A stretch of 64,000 bases of DNA from Ophiocordyceps camponoti-saundersi (nom. inval.) (Eukaryota > Ascomycota > Sordariomycetes > Hypocreales > Ophiocordycipitaceae), in assembly GCA_003339415.1 (NCBI GenBank), contig PDHQ01000102.1, positions 50,378 to 114,377 on the forward strand, written 5' to 3'. Under the pieces are notes generated by a model. The model ran no database searches. It saw nothing but the letters and a program-made list of their open reading frames with translations, and had not been told where the DNA came from. The number at the start of each line of letters is the position of its first letter. Position 1 is the first letter of the stretch. The position numbers were made by a program, and so were the translations under genes. Below, one piece after another: positions 26,438 to 37,899 of the stretch.

Positions 26438-26519
26438 GCCCTCCTAGCGTAGTAGTTAAGCGTCTAGAGATATTAGTCTCCTATAAGAGAGGTAGTCGGT
26501 TCGAATCTAGCGGAGGGCA
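26438..26519 (+). other. tRNA-like head of SINE S1 (82 nt)
   Basis: The 7-bp acceptor stem GCCCTCC/GGAGGGC pairs fully, followed by A. The D arm GCGT-AGTAGTTAA-GCGT and T arm GTCGG-TTCGAAT-CTAGC fold (the T stem is better in S2/S3, ending CCGGC). Between D and T arms there are 31 nt rather than 23, suggesting a long-variable-arm (class II) ancestor or an intron-like remnant. No normal 5-bp anticodon stem forms, so I assign no isotype and do not call a working tRNA gene. Confidence 0.75.
26445..26507 (+). promoter_or_regulatory. RNA polymerase III internal promoter (A and B boxes) in S1
   Basis: A box TAGCGTAGTAG at 26445-26455 fits TRGYNNANNNG. B box GTTCGAATC at 26499-26507 fits GWTCRANNC exactly. 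Spacing is about 43 bp. The B box is intact in all three SINE copies despite RIP around them. Confidence 0.8.
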
Positions 26520-27055
26520 CGGGTATTTTTCACCCTAACTATATAGCTAGGGTACGGTCCGACCCCGGCATAACCCTAATAGGAGTAGTAACCCTACCGG
26601 GCTCCTTTCCTCCTTTAGTAGGAGTAGTAACCCGGCCGAGGCTTAGGTAAGGTAAGGCGCGGGGTAAGGGTATAGTTAGTTAGATAACGTAAGTTATTAG
26701 AGGAATAGGTCCCCTTTAATAGCGACTATAATCTAGTAATAGAGTATAATTACGAAGTAATATCTTCGCTACGATATCTGCTAATATACGTACCGGAATT
26801 ACTTAGAACTTAGATAAGATATATAATAAGAAATATAGGTACCTCTTACTTAGGACCGGCGTAATTTCGGATATTTCCTATAATAATTAAGCTTTCCGAT
26901 ATAACGTAATTAGCCTATAAGCTAGCTAAATATATTAAGTAAGGGGTTTTTCCCCGGGGTACTTTAGTTTTTCCTCTTTATTAAACGATTATATGCTTAG
27001 ATACCTATATAGGTTACTAGAGTAATATAATATATATATATATACGCCCCTAATC

Positions 27056-27429
27056 CTTTTTACTTACTTATCCTAACGTTCTTCTTATCTTAACTACTTT
27101 CGGTAATAATAAAGAAGGGAAAAAAAAAAGGGAAGATTATCCGCACCTACGGGGTTTTCTTCTATTCTCTCGTCCTCTTTCCCCCCTTATTCTCGCTTAT
27201 ATAGTCCTTCCTACCTTACTTACTATAGGGCCGCTTTTCCGGCAATAATAGGTAGCTATAGCTAAACTTACTCTAAGTAGCTCCCGCTTAACTTAATTAA
27301 AACTCGCTTCGCTTCCTAATTTAGTAATCTACCGAAATCCTTAAATACTTAGCTATTATTATTAGACGATACCGTTATATTAATTCTATAGCTTATATAG
27401 TAACGCGCTAAATCTTAGTCTTATTACTA
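27056..27429 (-). other. Gyp1-b leader, part beyond S1
   Basis: Matches the Gyp1-a leader (11017-11386) with transitions, including the TCTCGTCCTC and CCCCCC patch near 27167-27187. No gene seen. Confidence 0.7.
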
Positions 27430-27625
27430 TAAAATCCCTTAATTGGTCTTAAATTATAGGATTAGATTAGATCGTATAGTATTATACGTTAGGGTATTAG
27501 TAGTTATGATCCCTTTTTATTAATCTAATAGTAAGTCTAATAATAATAATAATTCCTCTAAGTTCTCCCCTTTTTCCTCTAATTCCTTGTCCTTTGATGC
27601 CTTGTCCTCTAATACCTATCTAATA
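27430..27625 (-). repeat. Gyp1-b 5' LTR (196 bp)
   Basis: Starts TAAAATCCC, ends TATCTAATA, and is followed by the ATAG duplication. Keeps TTGTCC and TGATGCC steps near 27587-27605 that are TA in the partner. Confidence 0.93.
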
Positions 27626-29911
27626 ATAGGAATACTTTAAATAAGTTAAAACTTAAAAAAGATAAAGATAAGCTAATAAGATAAGCTTTTTACTAGTTTA
27701 TATTCTTTTACTTAATAATTAATAATAACTTTTCGTAAAAATAAAATAGTAAAAGCTTCTCCTTTTAGTTTTTTTTAAATAATAAATATTTAAATATATA
27801 ATATTAAGGAATCCTTATTAATATAGGAGTAGTAAATATATTAATAGCTAAAATAAGTTAATATAAAGCTTTAAAAAGGTCTAATCTAACTATTATAATT
27901 AATACCTTAAAAATAAATAAAGCGATAATTAAATTTAAATTAAGTTTACCTTAAACTTTTATAAGATTAACTATAATAAAAATATTAATTAGTAATATTA
28001 CTTTTTATATTATTAATATACTTATACCTTTTCTCTTATATCTAAAGGATATAGATAAACTTAGTATTTACTTTTAAAATATAAAAGATAGGATTATAGG
28101 AAAAGGTATTATAATTTTAATAATATATAAATAGGGGTATTCTTAGTTTTATATTCGCCTTAAGGAAATAAGAATCGCGTACCTTACTAAAATATAACTT
28201 TAAACTATTTATTATTATTTTAAATACTCTATAATACTAAGGTTATACTAACTATTATAATAAGCTAATAACGATATATTTTTAGAAAAAATTAAAGCTA
28301 TTATTAAGTTTTGCTTTTATTACTAAGTTTATAGCTTTATATCTTAGCGTTTTAAGTTTAGACTTTAAGATAACTAAAACTTTAACTATAAAGTTATTAT
28401 TAATATTTTTTACTTACTTCTTAAATTAGTAGTTAATATAATAATAGTATTTTAAAATATAAAGTTTTTTCTATTACTTTTTATAAAATATACTTAGGAG
28501 ATACTTAAATTATATTAAATTAATATATACCTTAGATTACTAGATATAATCCGCTATAACGCTAAAATTAATTTTTTATTATAAAAGTTCCGCTTAAACG
28601 CTTAGTTTATAAGTATATTATATATCTAAGTTCTAGTAAAAGTATATTAGTTAATTAAGAAAGTTAAGTAATCCTATTTCCTCTTCCGATATATGTTCGA
28701 TATCTTTTACGATAAGTTAAGAACCTTAACCTTAAAAAAGTTAATTTTGCAAATAGTAGTTAAAGTTATAAATAATATTATAAGATTAAATAGCCTCGTA
28801 TTAACTCTCCTTATATTTAGAGTATACTTTAAAATTAACTAAAACTCGCCCTTATCTTAGATAATAATATAAAAGGCTAATATTATAAAAAAAGCTATAT
28901 AGAATTTAAAAGTATATATTACTAAATAATAATTATTTTTAGCTTTATATACTTATAATAGACTAAATATTACGCCCTTACTTAACTTACCCCTTTAAAG
29001 TAAAGTTAAGGTATAGAAAGAGAAAAATAGATAGAAAAGTTTATTTATACTAGCTATTATTAACAAATATAATATAGTAATTAATATATTATAAGGTCCT
29101 TAGAAATTTTGATTTATATATATTAAACTATATTATAAAAACTTAGAAAAGATAAACTATTACTATAAATATATATTTACCTTAGAGGATTAAAGCGGCG
29201 TAAAATATAATATAATACCTTTATATAAGGCTAATATAAGGCTTACGTAGGTCTTTCTATATAATAACCGCGATATAGCGATAATTATATTACCTATTAT
29301 AATTAACCTTTTAGCTAATATACGCAATAACTAAGATAATACTAAGAAAATATAAAAAAAGGTTAGATTTAAGATTTTATTACTATTACGTAAGCTATAT
29401 AAAACCTCTTATATAATATAAAAAAAGTCTAATAATTATAAGCTAGCGATTTAATTTCGTATAGCTAATAAGATTATAATATTAGGCAAATTATTTAAAA
29501 TATCTAACTAAGAGGAGATAAATAAACTTATCGGAAAAAAGGTCTTTATATTTAAAAAGTTTAATATTAAGAAATATAATAAATATTATATCTTCCGCGT
29601 ATATATAATATAGGAGATAAAGGGAAAGATAACGTATCCTTATAAGAAATCGTATTTTATTATTATAAGGTATAATAATTAAGAGAAGAAGTTTATCTTA
29701 ACTTAGTCTCTAATAATTTAAAAAGTTAGCTAATAAGTTATCTTAATATTAATATTAATTTTCTTTAAGTAAGGTATAACTTTAGCGATATAAGATATTA
29801 CCTAAGTATATCCTTAGTTTATTACCTTATTTTTATATATAATCTTTACGAAGCTACTTAATAAACTTAAGAAGCGGTACTTAAAGTATACTATTATTAA
29901 GGTAATATATC
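27626..29911 (+). pseudogene. pol: CopB pol relic: protease, integrase and start of RT
   Basis: Copia-order polyprotein segment. The frame resumes from Gag after the ATAG duplication. A GAG-pre-integrase box is visible as a decayed FGHP-(S)-x-RLY at about 28215-28245. The integrase core follows to about 28700. The region after it resembles the fungal copia RT lead-in, with a decayed L-T-Q-S-P-T-I-Q motif near 29690-29715 and a decayed R-D-I-T-Q motif near 29790-29805. CopA is inserted right after GTAATATATC, in the middle of the conserved xxPLYG stretch, which continues at 35207. Heavily stopped by RIP. The family match is from remembered features of fungal copia polyproteins. Confidence 0.75.
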
Positions 29912-30075
29912 TGTTGAGGCACGCACGCTGTCACGGATCGGGCAGTATTATTGCTAATACTAAGTCTAACTCTAGTGGCCCCTCTATACTAATTTAGTGT
30001 GGCTAACATACTAACCTAACCGGGCTCAAGCCCTAAGTAGGTTATAGCCTAGACTGCAGGGTATATTATATAATA
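29912..30075 (-). repeat. CopA 3' LTR (164 bp), RIP-poor
   Basis: Keeps many CA and TG steps (TGTTGAGGCACGCACG, CTGTCACGG, TTAGTGTGGC), unlike the sequence on both sides. Only the outer end (GTATATTATATAATA against GTGTGTCACACAATA in the partner) is clearly RIPped. Confidence 0.94.
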
Positions 30076-30199
30076 CCGCCCCTAAGGCCGGGCAGGCTAA
30101 AGAATAACTATTGTGATATTATTTCTTAGTATTTAGGCTACTAGAGCCGCCCCTATTCCTTAGTATAGCTAAATTTAGCTAGCGTACGAACTGCTAATA

Positions 30200-33100
30200 C
30201 TTATTCGCTTATAGACCCTTCGTTAGGCCGTCTATAATTATATCTTCTATACCTATTTACTATAGATTAAAACAGCTTATCTAATACCTCTAGATAATCT
30301 ATTTATATCGCAAATTAATATACCTCGTGCGCGCCTTATTAAGTAGGTTAATTATAGCTAACCTTACGTTTTAATTATTAATAAATATTACGAGAGGCCT
30401 CTTTTATTCGTAGCTAGCGTCTCGAATAATATTAGAAAGCTAGATCGTTATAAGCTTAGCGGGCGTAAAGGTTATAAATTTAGCCTTTATATTACTTATT
30501 ATAATAATAGTTTAACGCTTCGAACGCTACGTAATAGGACCGCTAGCAAAAAATATAATAAACCTAGCTATTAACGCGCGGGTTACTTAATCGTCCGTAA
30601 ACGATATATCGGAATAGACGCGAAGCTAAAGGTCCTTATTATAGGCCGCTCCTTTAAGGGTAATATTAAGGGAAGGCGTACCGCGTAGATAGCGGAAAAG
30701 ATATTTTATCGTAGCTAGATAAGCGTAAGTTATATAGGAATTTACCTCCGATAGCTTTTTTACGCTATACGTAATATCGGGCCTTATATTTAAGGCTAGC
30801 TAATTTAAGCTGCCCGTTTATTTCTATTATATCGTAGCCTTTATTACGATTTCGGCCTCTTTCTAATCGTAAGGAATTATATACTTTATCGGCTACGGCG
30901 TTTTCGTAAGCTTTAAATTATCGGTATTAAATAGCTTGAGAATCTTACGGGCAAAGGAAGTTTAATATACTCGAATAGTACGGGCCTTATAATTATAATT
31001 AAACTTTAAGCTAAGGAATTCCTAAAGTTCGCTAAGGTGCTTAATTTTATATAATTCGTTAAGAATTACGGCCTTATTATTAATCTATACTTATATCGGT
31101 ACGGTAAGGAGGATATCGTTTATATAAAGAACGAGGAGGCTACTATTTATATAGCGATAGAGGTATAACTTAGAGTCGAGTTATTTAAATCCGTAACTTG
31201 CTAGATTTTTAGTAGTATATTCGAACTATTATCGTAGTAAGGCTCGATAGCTATAAAAGGCCCTTTTTAGTTAGTAAATACGGCCCGACTTATCTTTAAA
31301 GCCGTAAGGTTATTTAATAAAAATATCTTTATCTAATTTAGCGTTAATAAAAATATTTACGATATTAAACTTTACCTATTTAAAGTCTTATATTATAATA
31401 AGGGTAAGGAAGATCCGTATAGATAACTAATACGCTATAGCGGTATATAGGTCCTTAATAGGTTAATTTATAAGATTACGATCTCCGCGAATAACTTAGT
31501 AAGCCTTCGCTATCGGATCTACGCCTTTAATAGGCTTCTTAGTATATACCTATTACTTAGGAAGGGTTTTAATATTATAAGGCTTAGGAATAAGTTCCTA
31601 GGCGCCTTTTTAGTATAGCTTATTAAGTTCTTTCTTTATCGCGGGTACCTATTATTTATCGAATTCGGGTAGCTTCTTCGTAGTATAATAATTACTTAAA
31701 GTATAACCTATAAAGGTTTCCGTAGCTAGAGCTAAGAGAATTATTATAAGCGCTTAATCGATATATTTATCCCTATCGGCGAAGGAAACGTGCGGCGGAG
31801 GCGGCTTAAGGATACTATTTATAGCTAAATTAGCTTATATAAGCCTTTTTAATCGCCTCGTAGGCTTAGTGCTATAAATCTTTTCCGTTAAATAACGCTT
31901 ACGGCGTTATATTTCCGTTAAGGTAAAAGAAAAAGTCGAAGCTTTGCGAGTATATTAAGAAGGTCGCTTATTAAGTATTAGATTAATTAGCTAAAGGTTC
32001 TATAAGTTACTAGCTAATTTATTAGGATTATTATAATTATTAGTATTATAAACTTAGCCGCTAGGAAGATTTAAGGTTATAGGCGCTATCGGTAGTAGTT
32101 ATGCCTTTTTATTAATTTCCTCGATTAATCGAAGAAGCGTATTCCTATCGAAAAACGGGCGCGGTGCCTCTCTGCCTCGATAAGGCGTAGGATTCGGTAA
32201 GAGAAGGTGCGAAGAGCCTCCCTTAAGCGTTTTAAAACGCTCTTTTAATAACCTTATAAATTCCTCTTTAATAGTTAATATATTCGATAATCCGGCTATA
32301 GTAGTTTAGTATTTCCTCGATTATTTTTTAATACTTAATATATTAGAGGACTATAAAATATTAATACCGCTAGTTTAGCTATAGGAAGTTTTCTCTTTCT
32401 CCTTATAAGGAAGAATAATAAATTTAAATTCGATAATTTTACTTTTTTCTTTTAAATAAGCTTTAAATTTAACTAATAAGTTCTCTTTAACGGTAAGGGC
32501 ACTAGTACGATTAATAAAGCGTATATTTCGGGCACGAATAACGATCTCTTAATTAGGAAGCTAAATCTTAAAGATATAGCTATATAGGCCTTTAATACCG
32601 ACGAGATAACCTTTCTAGGCTTAAGGAGCTATTTTTTTAGACCTTACGATTTTCTTTTTCGGCTTCGTTATATATACCGTATAACCTTAGGCGTGAAGGT
32701 AGCTAATATTATATTTATAGGGCAAATTAAGCGTTTTTATAACCCTTTCGAGAGGGCTATCTTTACCTCTTATAAGCAATAAATTCGATATATATATTAC
32801 TATTAATATATAATATAGCTATAAGGTTACGAGAAGCTTAGTATATAAGTAAATAGCTTTAGCTATTATTAATAAGGTCCTACTAGCCCTCTCTATAAGG
32901 CTATTTTATTATAGATTATATAGAGTTAAATAGCGTAGAATAAAGCTATCTTAAATAGCCTAGGCCTTAATCGCCTTACTCTTAAACTTTTATACGTTAT
33001 TAAAAGCTATTATAGCTACGGGAATTCCTCCTAAAGAGGCGTTAACTTATCGTTTCTAACTACGAAGAAGATTATAGGCCTGCCCCTTTAAGGTAATAGC

Positions 33101-35000
33101 TATCGTTTAGTAGAATCTCGTAAAGGCGTTAATTCTATATAGAGAATAGCGGGCACCGCTATTATTAGGCGGATTATACTTAATAATATTCTAAAAAATA
33201 ATATTAAGGAATCTTAAAGGCCTAGCTAGCGAATCCTTACTAATTATAGTATTTACCTTAGCGAATTAATAAGCCTTATATAAGAAGCTTTTAATAGTTT
33301 TTTTATCGATTAAAATCCTTACTTTCTAATAAGCTAAGGTTACCTTATCTTTGCCGGCGTATATAAGGCGCTTATATATAATAGTAAAATTAGCCTTTAA
33401 GCTTTTCTTTAGTAATTTATATAGTAAAGTAGCGAATACCTTTATTACGGTTTAATTACCGCTTATAGCGGCTATACTAATAACTTAAAGTTAATTATTA
33501 AAGCGGTAAATATACTTTTTAGTGCCTCTTATAATAAGGAAATTTATCTTAAGGTTAGCGATAACGCCTTTTTCCTTTAAAATACTTATATTTATTAAAT
33601 TCGCTTAAATATTAAGATAATAAAAGGCTTATAATAGGATTATCGAATTATTATTAAGTAGATCTATCTTAACCTTACCCTCTCCTTAAGGCTAAAAATC
33701 TCCGCTATTAGTAGCGCGGAAAAGGTCGATAACGGTATTCTTATAAATCTTAATAAATTACTTTAAATTATTAAAAATATAGCCTCCGGCTTTAAAATTA
33801 TATATAATATTATCTTATTCGACGCCGCAGCTAGTAGCTACTAATTTATATATCTATCTAGCTTTTATAATAGCTTTTAATACTACGATCTATTTCTATT
33901 AATACTAATCTTTTAGTAACGGGCGCTACTTAGGATATAATTTTTAGTAATTTTCCTTTCGATAAAGCTTACTACTTTTAGGAATAAAGTATCTATAATT
34001 AAGATATTAACTTTTCTAGCCTTCTTATACGGGAGAAGAGGATCTGCTATTATAATTACCGCGGCCTTATTCTTTACCGCGGCCTTAACCTCTATTATAA
34101 CCGTTATCTCGCTTTTTTTCCTATTTTTTCGTATTCTAATCCGCGGAAAAAGTATCTTTCTTCTTATTATCGATAAGCTTAGCGTAATTTTAGAAGAAAC
34201 TTAGAACCTTGTCCTTTATCGGGGGCTATTATTTAGCTAACTTATATATCTAATCTTCGTATCGGGAAAATATAACGGTTTTAATAGCGTTAATTATAGC
34301 GCTAATAAACTATTCCTTATAGGGTTTTTTTATTATAACGTAAAGTTAACTTTATAGGAGATTAAGGCGTTTTACGAAAGCACTAAATATCGTAAAGTTC
34401 TCCGCCTTTATAATATATATTTCCTTTATTATTAATAAGAAAGTAACTCTCGGAGCTATATTATATTTCTTCTTAATAGCTATAAAAGTTTAATATACTA
34501 ATTAACTTAAATTCTAGCTACTATCGCGAATTCCGAGGATTATTATAAGCTTATAATAATATATAATAAGATAACGGTAATAAACTTCCTTATCCTACTA
34601 TTTCTTTATAGCCGCGATATTTATATTTATAAGTTTACCGCTATTAGGCTTATTAATATATTAAAATAGGCGAAATTACTTAATCGCTATTTTAATTAAT
34701 ATCTCCTAATATTACTAATTCTCTTAGCCCTTTAGCTTCTCTATACTAGCCGGGATCGCTCCTATCTCTATATTCTTTAATAAGGTTATTATAACCTTCT
34801 TTTTTACCTTAATAGGCTTTTTTACGCCTTAATAGGTAATAGTTATCTTAGTAAGGTAGTATAAGGTATTTAAATAAGTCTATATAGACTAGGGAAGGTA
34901 AGATTCTAACCTAATTTAGTAGCGACTATAACTCTATAGCGTCTATTATAGCTAAGCGGACCCTTAATAAGGTTTTAATATAAGGAATAGTTATTATTAT
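30200..35000 (-). pseudogene. pol: CopA Gag-Pol polyprotein relic
   Basis: Single copia-type polyprotein on the minus strand. The RT catalytic motif reads LYINDILLTV, with YIND at 31115-31126, a decayed YVDD. It is followed by a copia-like stretch with decayed L-x-x-F-L-S-L and Q-T-S-F-A-R-K-I motifs (about 30950-31060). RNase H should lie at 30100-30700, integrase and Gag toward 35000, by copia order; I did not resolve their motifs residue by residue. Stops at former Gln/Trp codons make it inactive. Ends are approximate. Confidence 0.78.
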
Positions 35001-35039
35001 CGTGAAAAACGCGTAATTTAGCGCGATAGGCGTATAACC

Positions 35040-35203
35040 TATTAAGGCACGCACGCTATCACGGATCGGGCAGTATTATTGCTAATACTAAGTCTAACTC
35101 TAGTGGCCCCTCTATACTAATTTAGTGTGGCTAACATACTAACCTGACCGGGCTTAAGCCCTAAGTGGGTTATAGCCTAGACTGCAAGGTGTGTCACACA
35201 ATA
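35040..35203 (-). repeat. CopA 5' LTR (164 bp), RIP-poor
   Basis: Matches 29912-30075. The TG at the outer start is mutated here (TATTAAGG), but the GTGTGTCACACA end is intact, the reverse of the partner. Followed by ATATC. Confidence 0.94.
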
Positions 35204-36277
35204 ATATCCTCTTTATAAAATGTTTAAAGTAAGTATTTATTAGTTTTATATATATTAAAATTACTATTTAAAGAAGCTAGATATAGCTACCTTAACCTAT
35301 AACGCTTATCTCCTAATTTTAGCTAAAAACTTTTTATTATTTAATCTTATTAGTTTATAAATAAATAATATACTTATATTAGGTATTAAAATATTCGTAA
35401 TAAAAGAGGAAAATATACTTAGCGCTATAAGGTTTAAATCTAAGCTTAAGATAATACTTATTAAGGGCGATAAGATAGACTTTAATAAGGGATAAGTCTC
35501 TATTAATAAGGAAAAAATTATATTATATTAAAAAAGTTAAGCGAGTAAGATTAATATTATTAATTATAAAGTAATTAATACGCTATAACGATATTATAAG
35601 TAATATATTTAAAGGGTATATATTATATATATCTATTAACTTAAGGTAATATATAACTTAGCTATAATAGCTTAAAAGTAAAACTTAGATAAGAAAAACT
35701 ACGATAAGTTAAATAAGTAGCTTAGATAGTAAATAGATAATTAAGAGAGAGGTATTAGATATATCTTATTATCGCTTAAGTTTATAAAAATCTTTATTTT
35801 TACTAATAAGTTATTTATAAATAATTATAACCTTTTATCTTAAATTAGCTTTCTAATATATATAGGTAATAAGATATCACTATATTATAGTTTAATATTA
35901 AGGCTAATATTATCTATTAAAGCTTAATAAAATATAAGAGGGTGACTTAAAGTATATTTATTTCCGAGGTATATAATATAATAAGTAAATTTAATATAAG
36001 AGTATTAATCGCTATTATTATAAAGATAATTACAGACTAACTCGGACTACTAAAAGTTCCTTTTATAATCTATATTAACTTATTTTTATTATATAAATAC
36101 CTTATTAAATTAAGTATAATAAAAAAGAAAAAACTTATAATTAATATAATATCTTTTAGATAATTATATAAGCGCTATAAAATTTCTAATATCTAATAGA
36201 TTATAAGTAAAAGTAATTTAGTAAATATAATAATAAAAAATAACCTTAACCCTATATTTTAGAAACTTATTAATATA
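35204..36277 (+). pseudogene. pol: CopB RT C-terminal half and RNase H relic
   Basis: Picks up the frame broken by CopA (TATCCTCTTTATAAAATG continues the xxPLYG segment). The RT catalytic position is seen as Q-I-N-N-I-L-I-L-G at 35358-35384, where Asn-Asn stands for the two catalytic Asp of a QxDDT-type box. Downstream, a decayed QIxNQxRGIRYI and FIFxxxSFxNN (about 35730-35830) match the RNase H end of fungal copia elements. The frame ends shortly before SINE S2. Confidence 0.75.
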
Positions 36278-36877
36278 TATATATATATTATATTACTTTA
36301 GTAACCTATATAAGTATCTAAGTATATAATCGTTTAATAGAGAGGAAAAACCGGAGTGCCTAGGGGAAAACCCCTTACTTAATATATTTAGCTAGCTTAT
36401 AGGCTAATTACGTTATATCGGAAAGCTTAATCGTTATAGGAAATATCCGAAATTACGCCGGTCCTAAGTAAAAGGTACCTATACTTCTTATCGCACGTCT
36501 TATCTAAGTTTTAAGTAATTCCGGTACGTATATCGGTAAATATTATAGCGAAGATATATTACTTCGTAATTATACTCTATTACTAGATTATAGTCGCTAT
36601 TAAAGGGGACCTATTCCTCTAATAACCTATATTATCTAACTATACCCTTACCCCGCGCCCTACCTTACTTAAGCCTCGGCTAGGTTACTACTCCTGCCGA
36701 GGGAGGGAAGGAGCCCGGCAAGGTTACTACTCCTGCCGGGGTTATGCCGGGGTCGGACCGTACCCCGGCTATATAGTTAGGGTGAAAAATACCCGTGCCC
36801 TCCGCCGGATTCGAACCGACTGCCTCTCTTATAGGAGACTAATATCTCTAGACGCTTAACTACTGCGCTAAGAGGGC
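36278..36877 (-). mobile_element. SINE S2: 600 bp, full length
   Basis: Exact 15-bp duplication AAACTTATTAATATA (36263-36277 and 36878-36892). The tRNA-like head is at 36796-36877 (minus), with the B box read as ATTCGAACC on the plus strand and a better T stem (GCCGG) than S1. The body has two copies of AGGTTACTACTCCTGCCG, near 36691 and 36738. The tail is (TA)n at the left. It lies at the 3' end of the CopB coding region. Confidence 0.92.
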
Positions 36878-37890
36878 AAACTTATTAATATAAATAACTT
36901 AGCTATTTATATTAAAAAATATATATTATAATAAAATAATTATTATAATAATTAATATTATATTATAAAATATATATAACCTTATTATATTTATTATATA
37001 AGGCTTATAAATAGCTTACGTAAACCTTACGCTATATATATTAATATACTTTAGGTTATAAAAGTAAGTTATATTATTATATTTATTTAAATAAGGAATA
37101 AGGTATATAATTAGTAAAATATATATTAAAGGAAATAGCTACTACTATACTTATTTTACTCTTAGGTCCTTTACTTATATTATTAATATAACTAGTTAGC
37201 CTTATAACTAAGTTATAAATATTATAAAATATTAGCTATTATATATAATATTAGGAAATAATAAATACTTACTTTAGCTTATATACTCTTTATTAAGAGC
37301 TAATAATTATTAATAAATATAGTTAATATTTTAATTATATTAATAGCGGTAAGGGCTACTTATATATATATTATTAACTTTTATATAATAAGAATAAATA
37401 GGGAGTATAAACTTACTAGCTAATATTTTACGCTTATTTTAGCGTAATCGTAATATACCTTAGCTCGCTTTAAAGCTTACTTTTAATAAGCTTAAATTAA
37501 AGTTTTCTAGCTTACTATCCTCCTAATATAAATATTAGACTTATATAAGAATAACTAAAATCTATATAGGTATAGAATAAGATCTATATATACTTAGGAT
37601 AGGGGGAAAAGGGGTATATTACGTAGGATATATTAGAGGGATTTAGGCAATAAGAAGTAAGGTAAGTTTCGATTATATTTTTATTATAGTATTTTAGATA
37701 GGAGCTTTAATAGACTCTTAGTCGATATCGGATTAGTTTCGGAAAGAGATTAGATTATACTTAATCTAATATTAAGTATAAAAAAAGAGAGTATATATAA
37801 GGATATTTTATATATAAGTAAATATAAAATTCCCTTCGTTTTAGAGAAGATATAGACGAATATTATAAACTAGAAAAATTATATTTTTAG
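36878..37890 (+). other. CopB 3' region and border with CopC
   Basis: About 1 kb of very AT-rich sequence following the SINE duplication. The first part should be the CopB 3' end, perhaps with its 3' LTR, and the latter part the 5' end of CopC. I found no repeat partner for either LTR in the window, so I cannot place the border. No other gene seen. Confidence 0.45.
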
Positions 37891-37899
37891 TATTAGTAA

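Larger units (their letters stand above)
26438..27040 (+). mobile_element. SINE S1: 603-bp tRNA-derived element
   Basis: Flanked by a 15-bp duplication, TATACGCCCCTAATC (26423-26437 and 27041-27055), typical of LINE-mediated insertion. The head (26438-26519) is tRNA-like with A and B boxes. The body is about 480 bp and includes two near-copies of GGAGTAGTAACCC about 50 bp apart (26593-26640). The 3' end is (TA)n. The element lies in the leader of Gyp1-b. S2 and S3 are other copies at about 600 bp. Confidence 0.9.
14930..27625 (-). mobile_element. Gyp1-b: Ty3/gypsy copy carrying a nested short LTR element and a SINE
   Basis: Flanked by a perfect ATAG duplication (14926-14929 and 27626-27629). 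It spans 12,696 bp. Removing Trim1 (1776 bp plus 5) and S1 (603 bp plus 15) leaves about 10,297 bp, against 10,290 bp for Gyp1-a. Coding order and strand are as in Gyp1-a. RIP is heavier here, for example the RT box is YINN. It interrupts the Gag region of CopB. Confidence 0.95.
29912..35203 (-). mobile_element. CopA: Ty1/copia element, 5.3 kb, RIP-damaged inside, LTRs better preserved
   Basis: 164-bp LTRs at 29912-30075 and 35040-35203, with a perfect ATATC duplication (29907-29911 and 35204-35208). In element orientation the LTR starts TGTTGTGTGACAC-like and ends CTCAACA. A purine tract GGGGCGG lies next to the 3' LTR (30076-30083, minus), as expected of a polypurine tract. The RT box is on the minus strand. 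It interrupts CopB inside RT, and the uninterrupted site can be read from the flanks. Confidence 0.93.

Noticed and set aside
26438..26519. Functional tRNA gene
   Set aside because: Acceptor, D and T arms pair, but no normal anticodon stem forms, the middle is 8 nt too long for class I, and the sequence repeats as the head of a 600-bp dispersed element.
29912..30072. 161-bp LTR for CopA ending before ATA
   Set aside because: With that border no target duplication is found. Extending both LTRs by the shared ATA gives 164 bp and a perfect ATATC duplication that restores the CopB frame.
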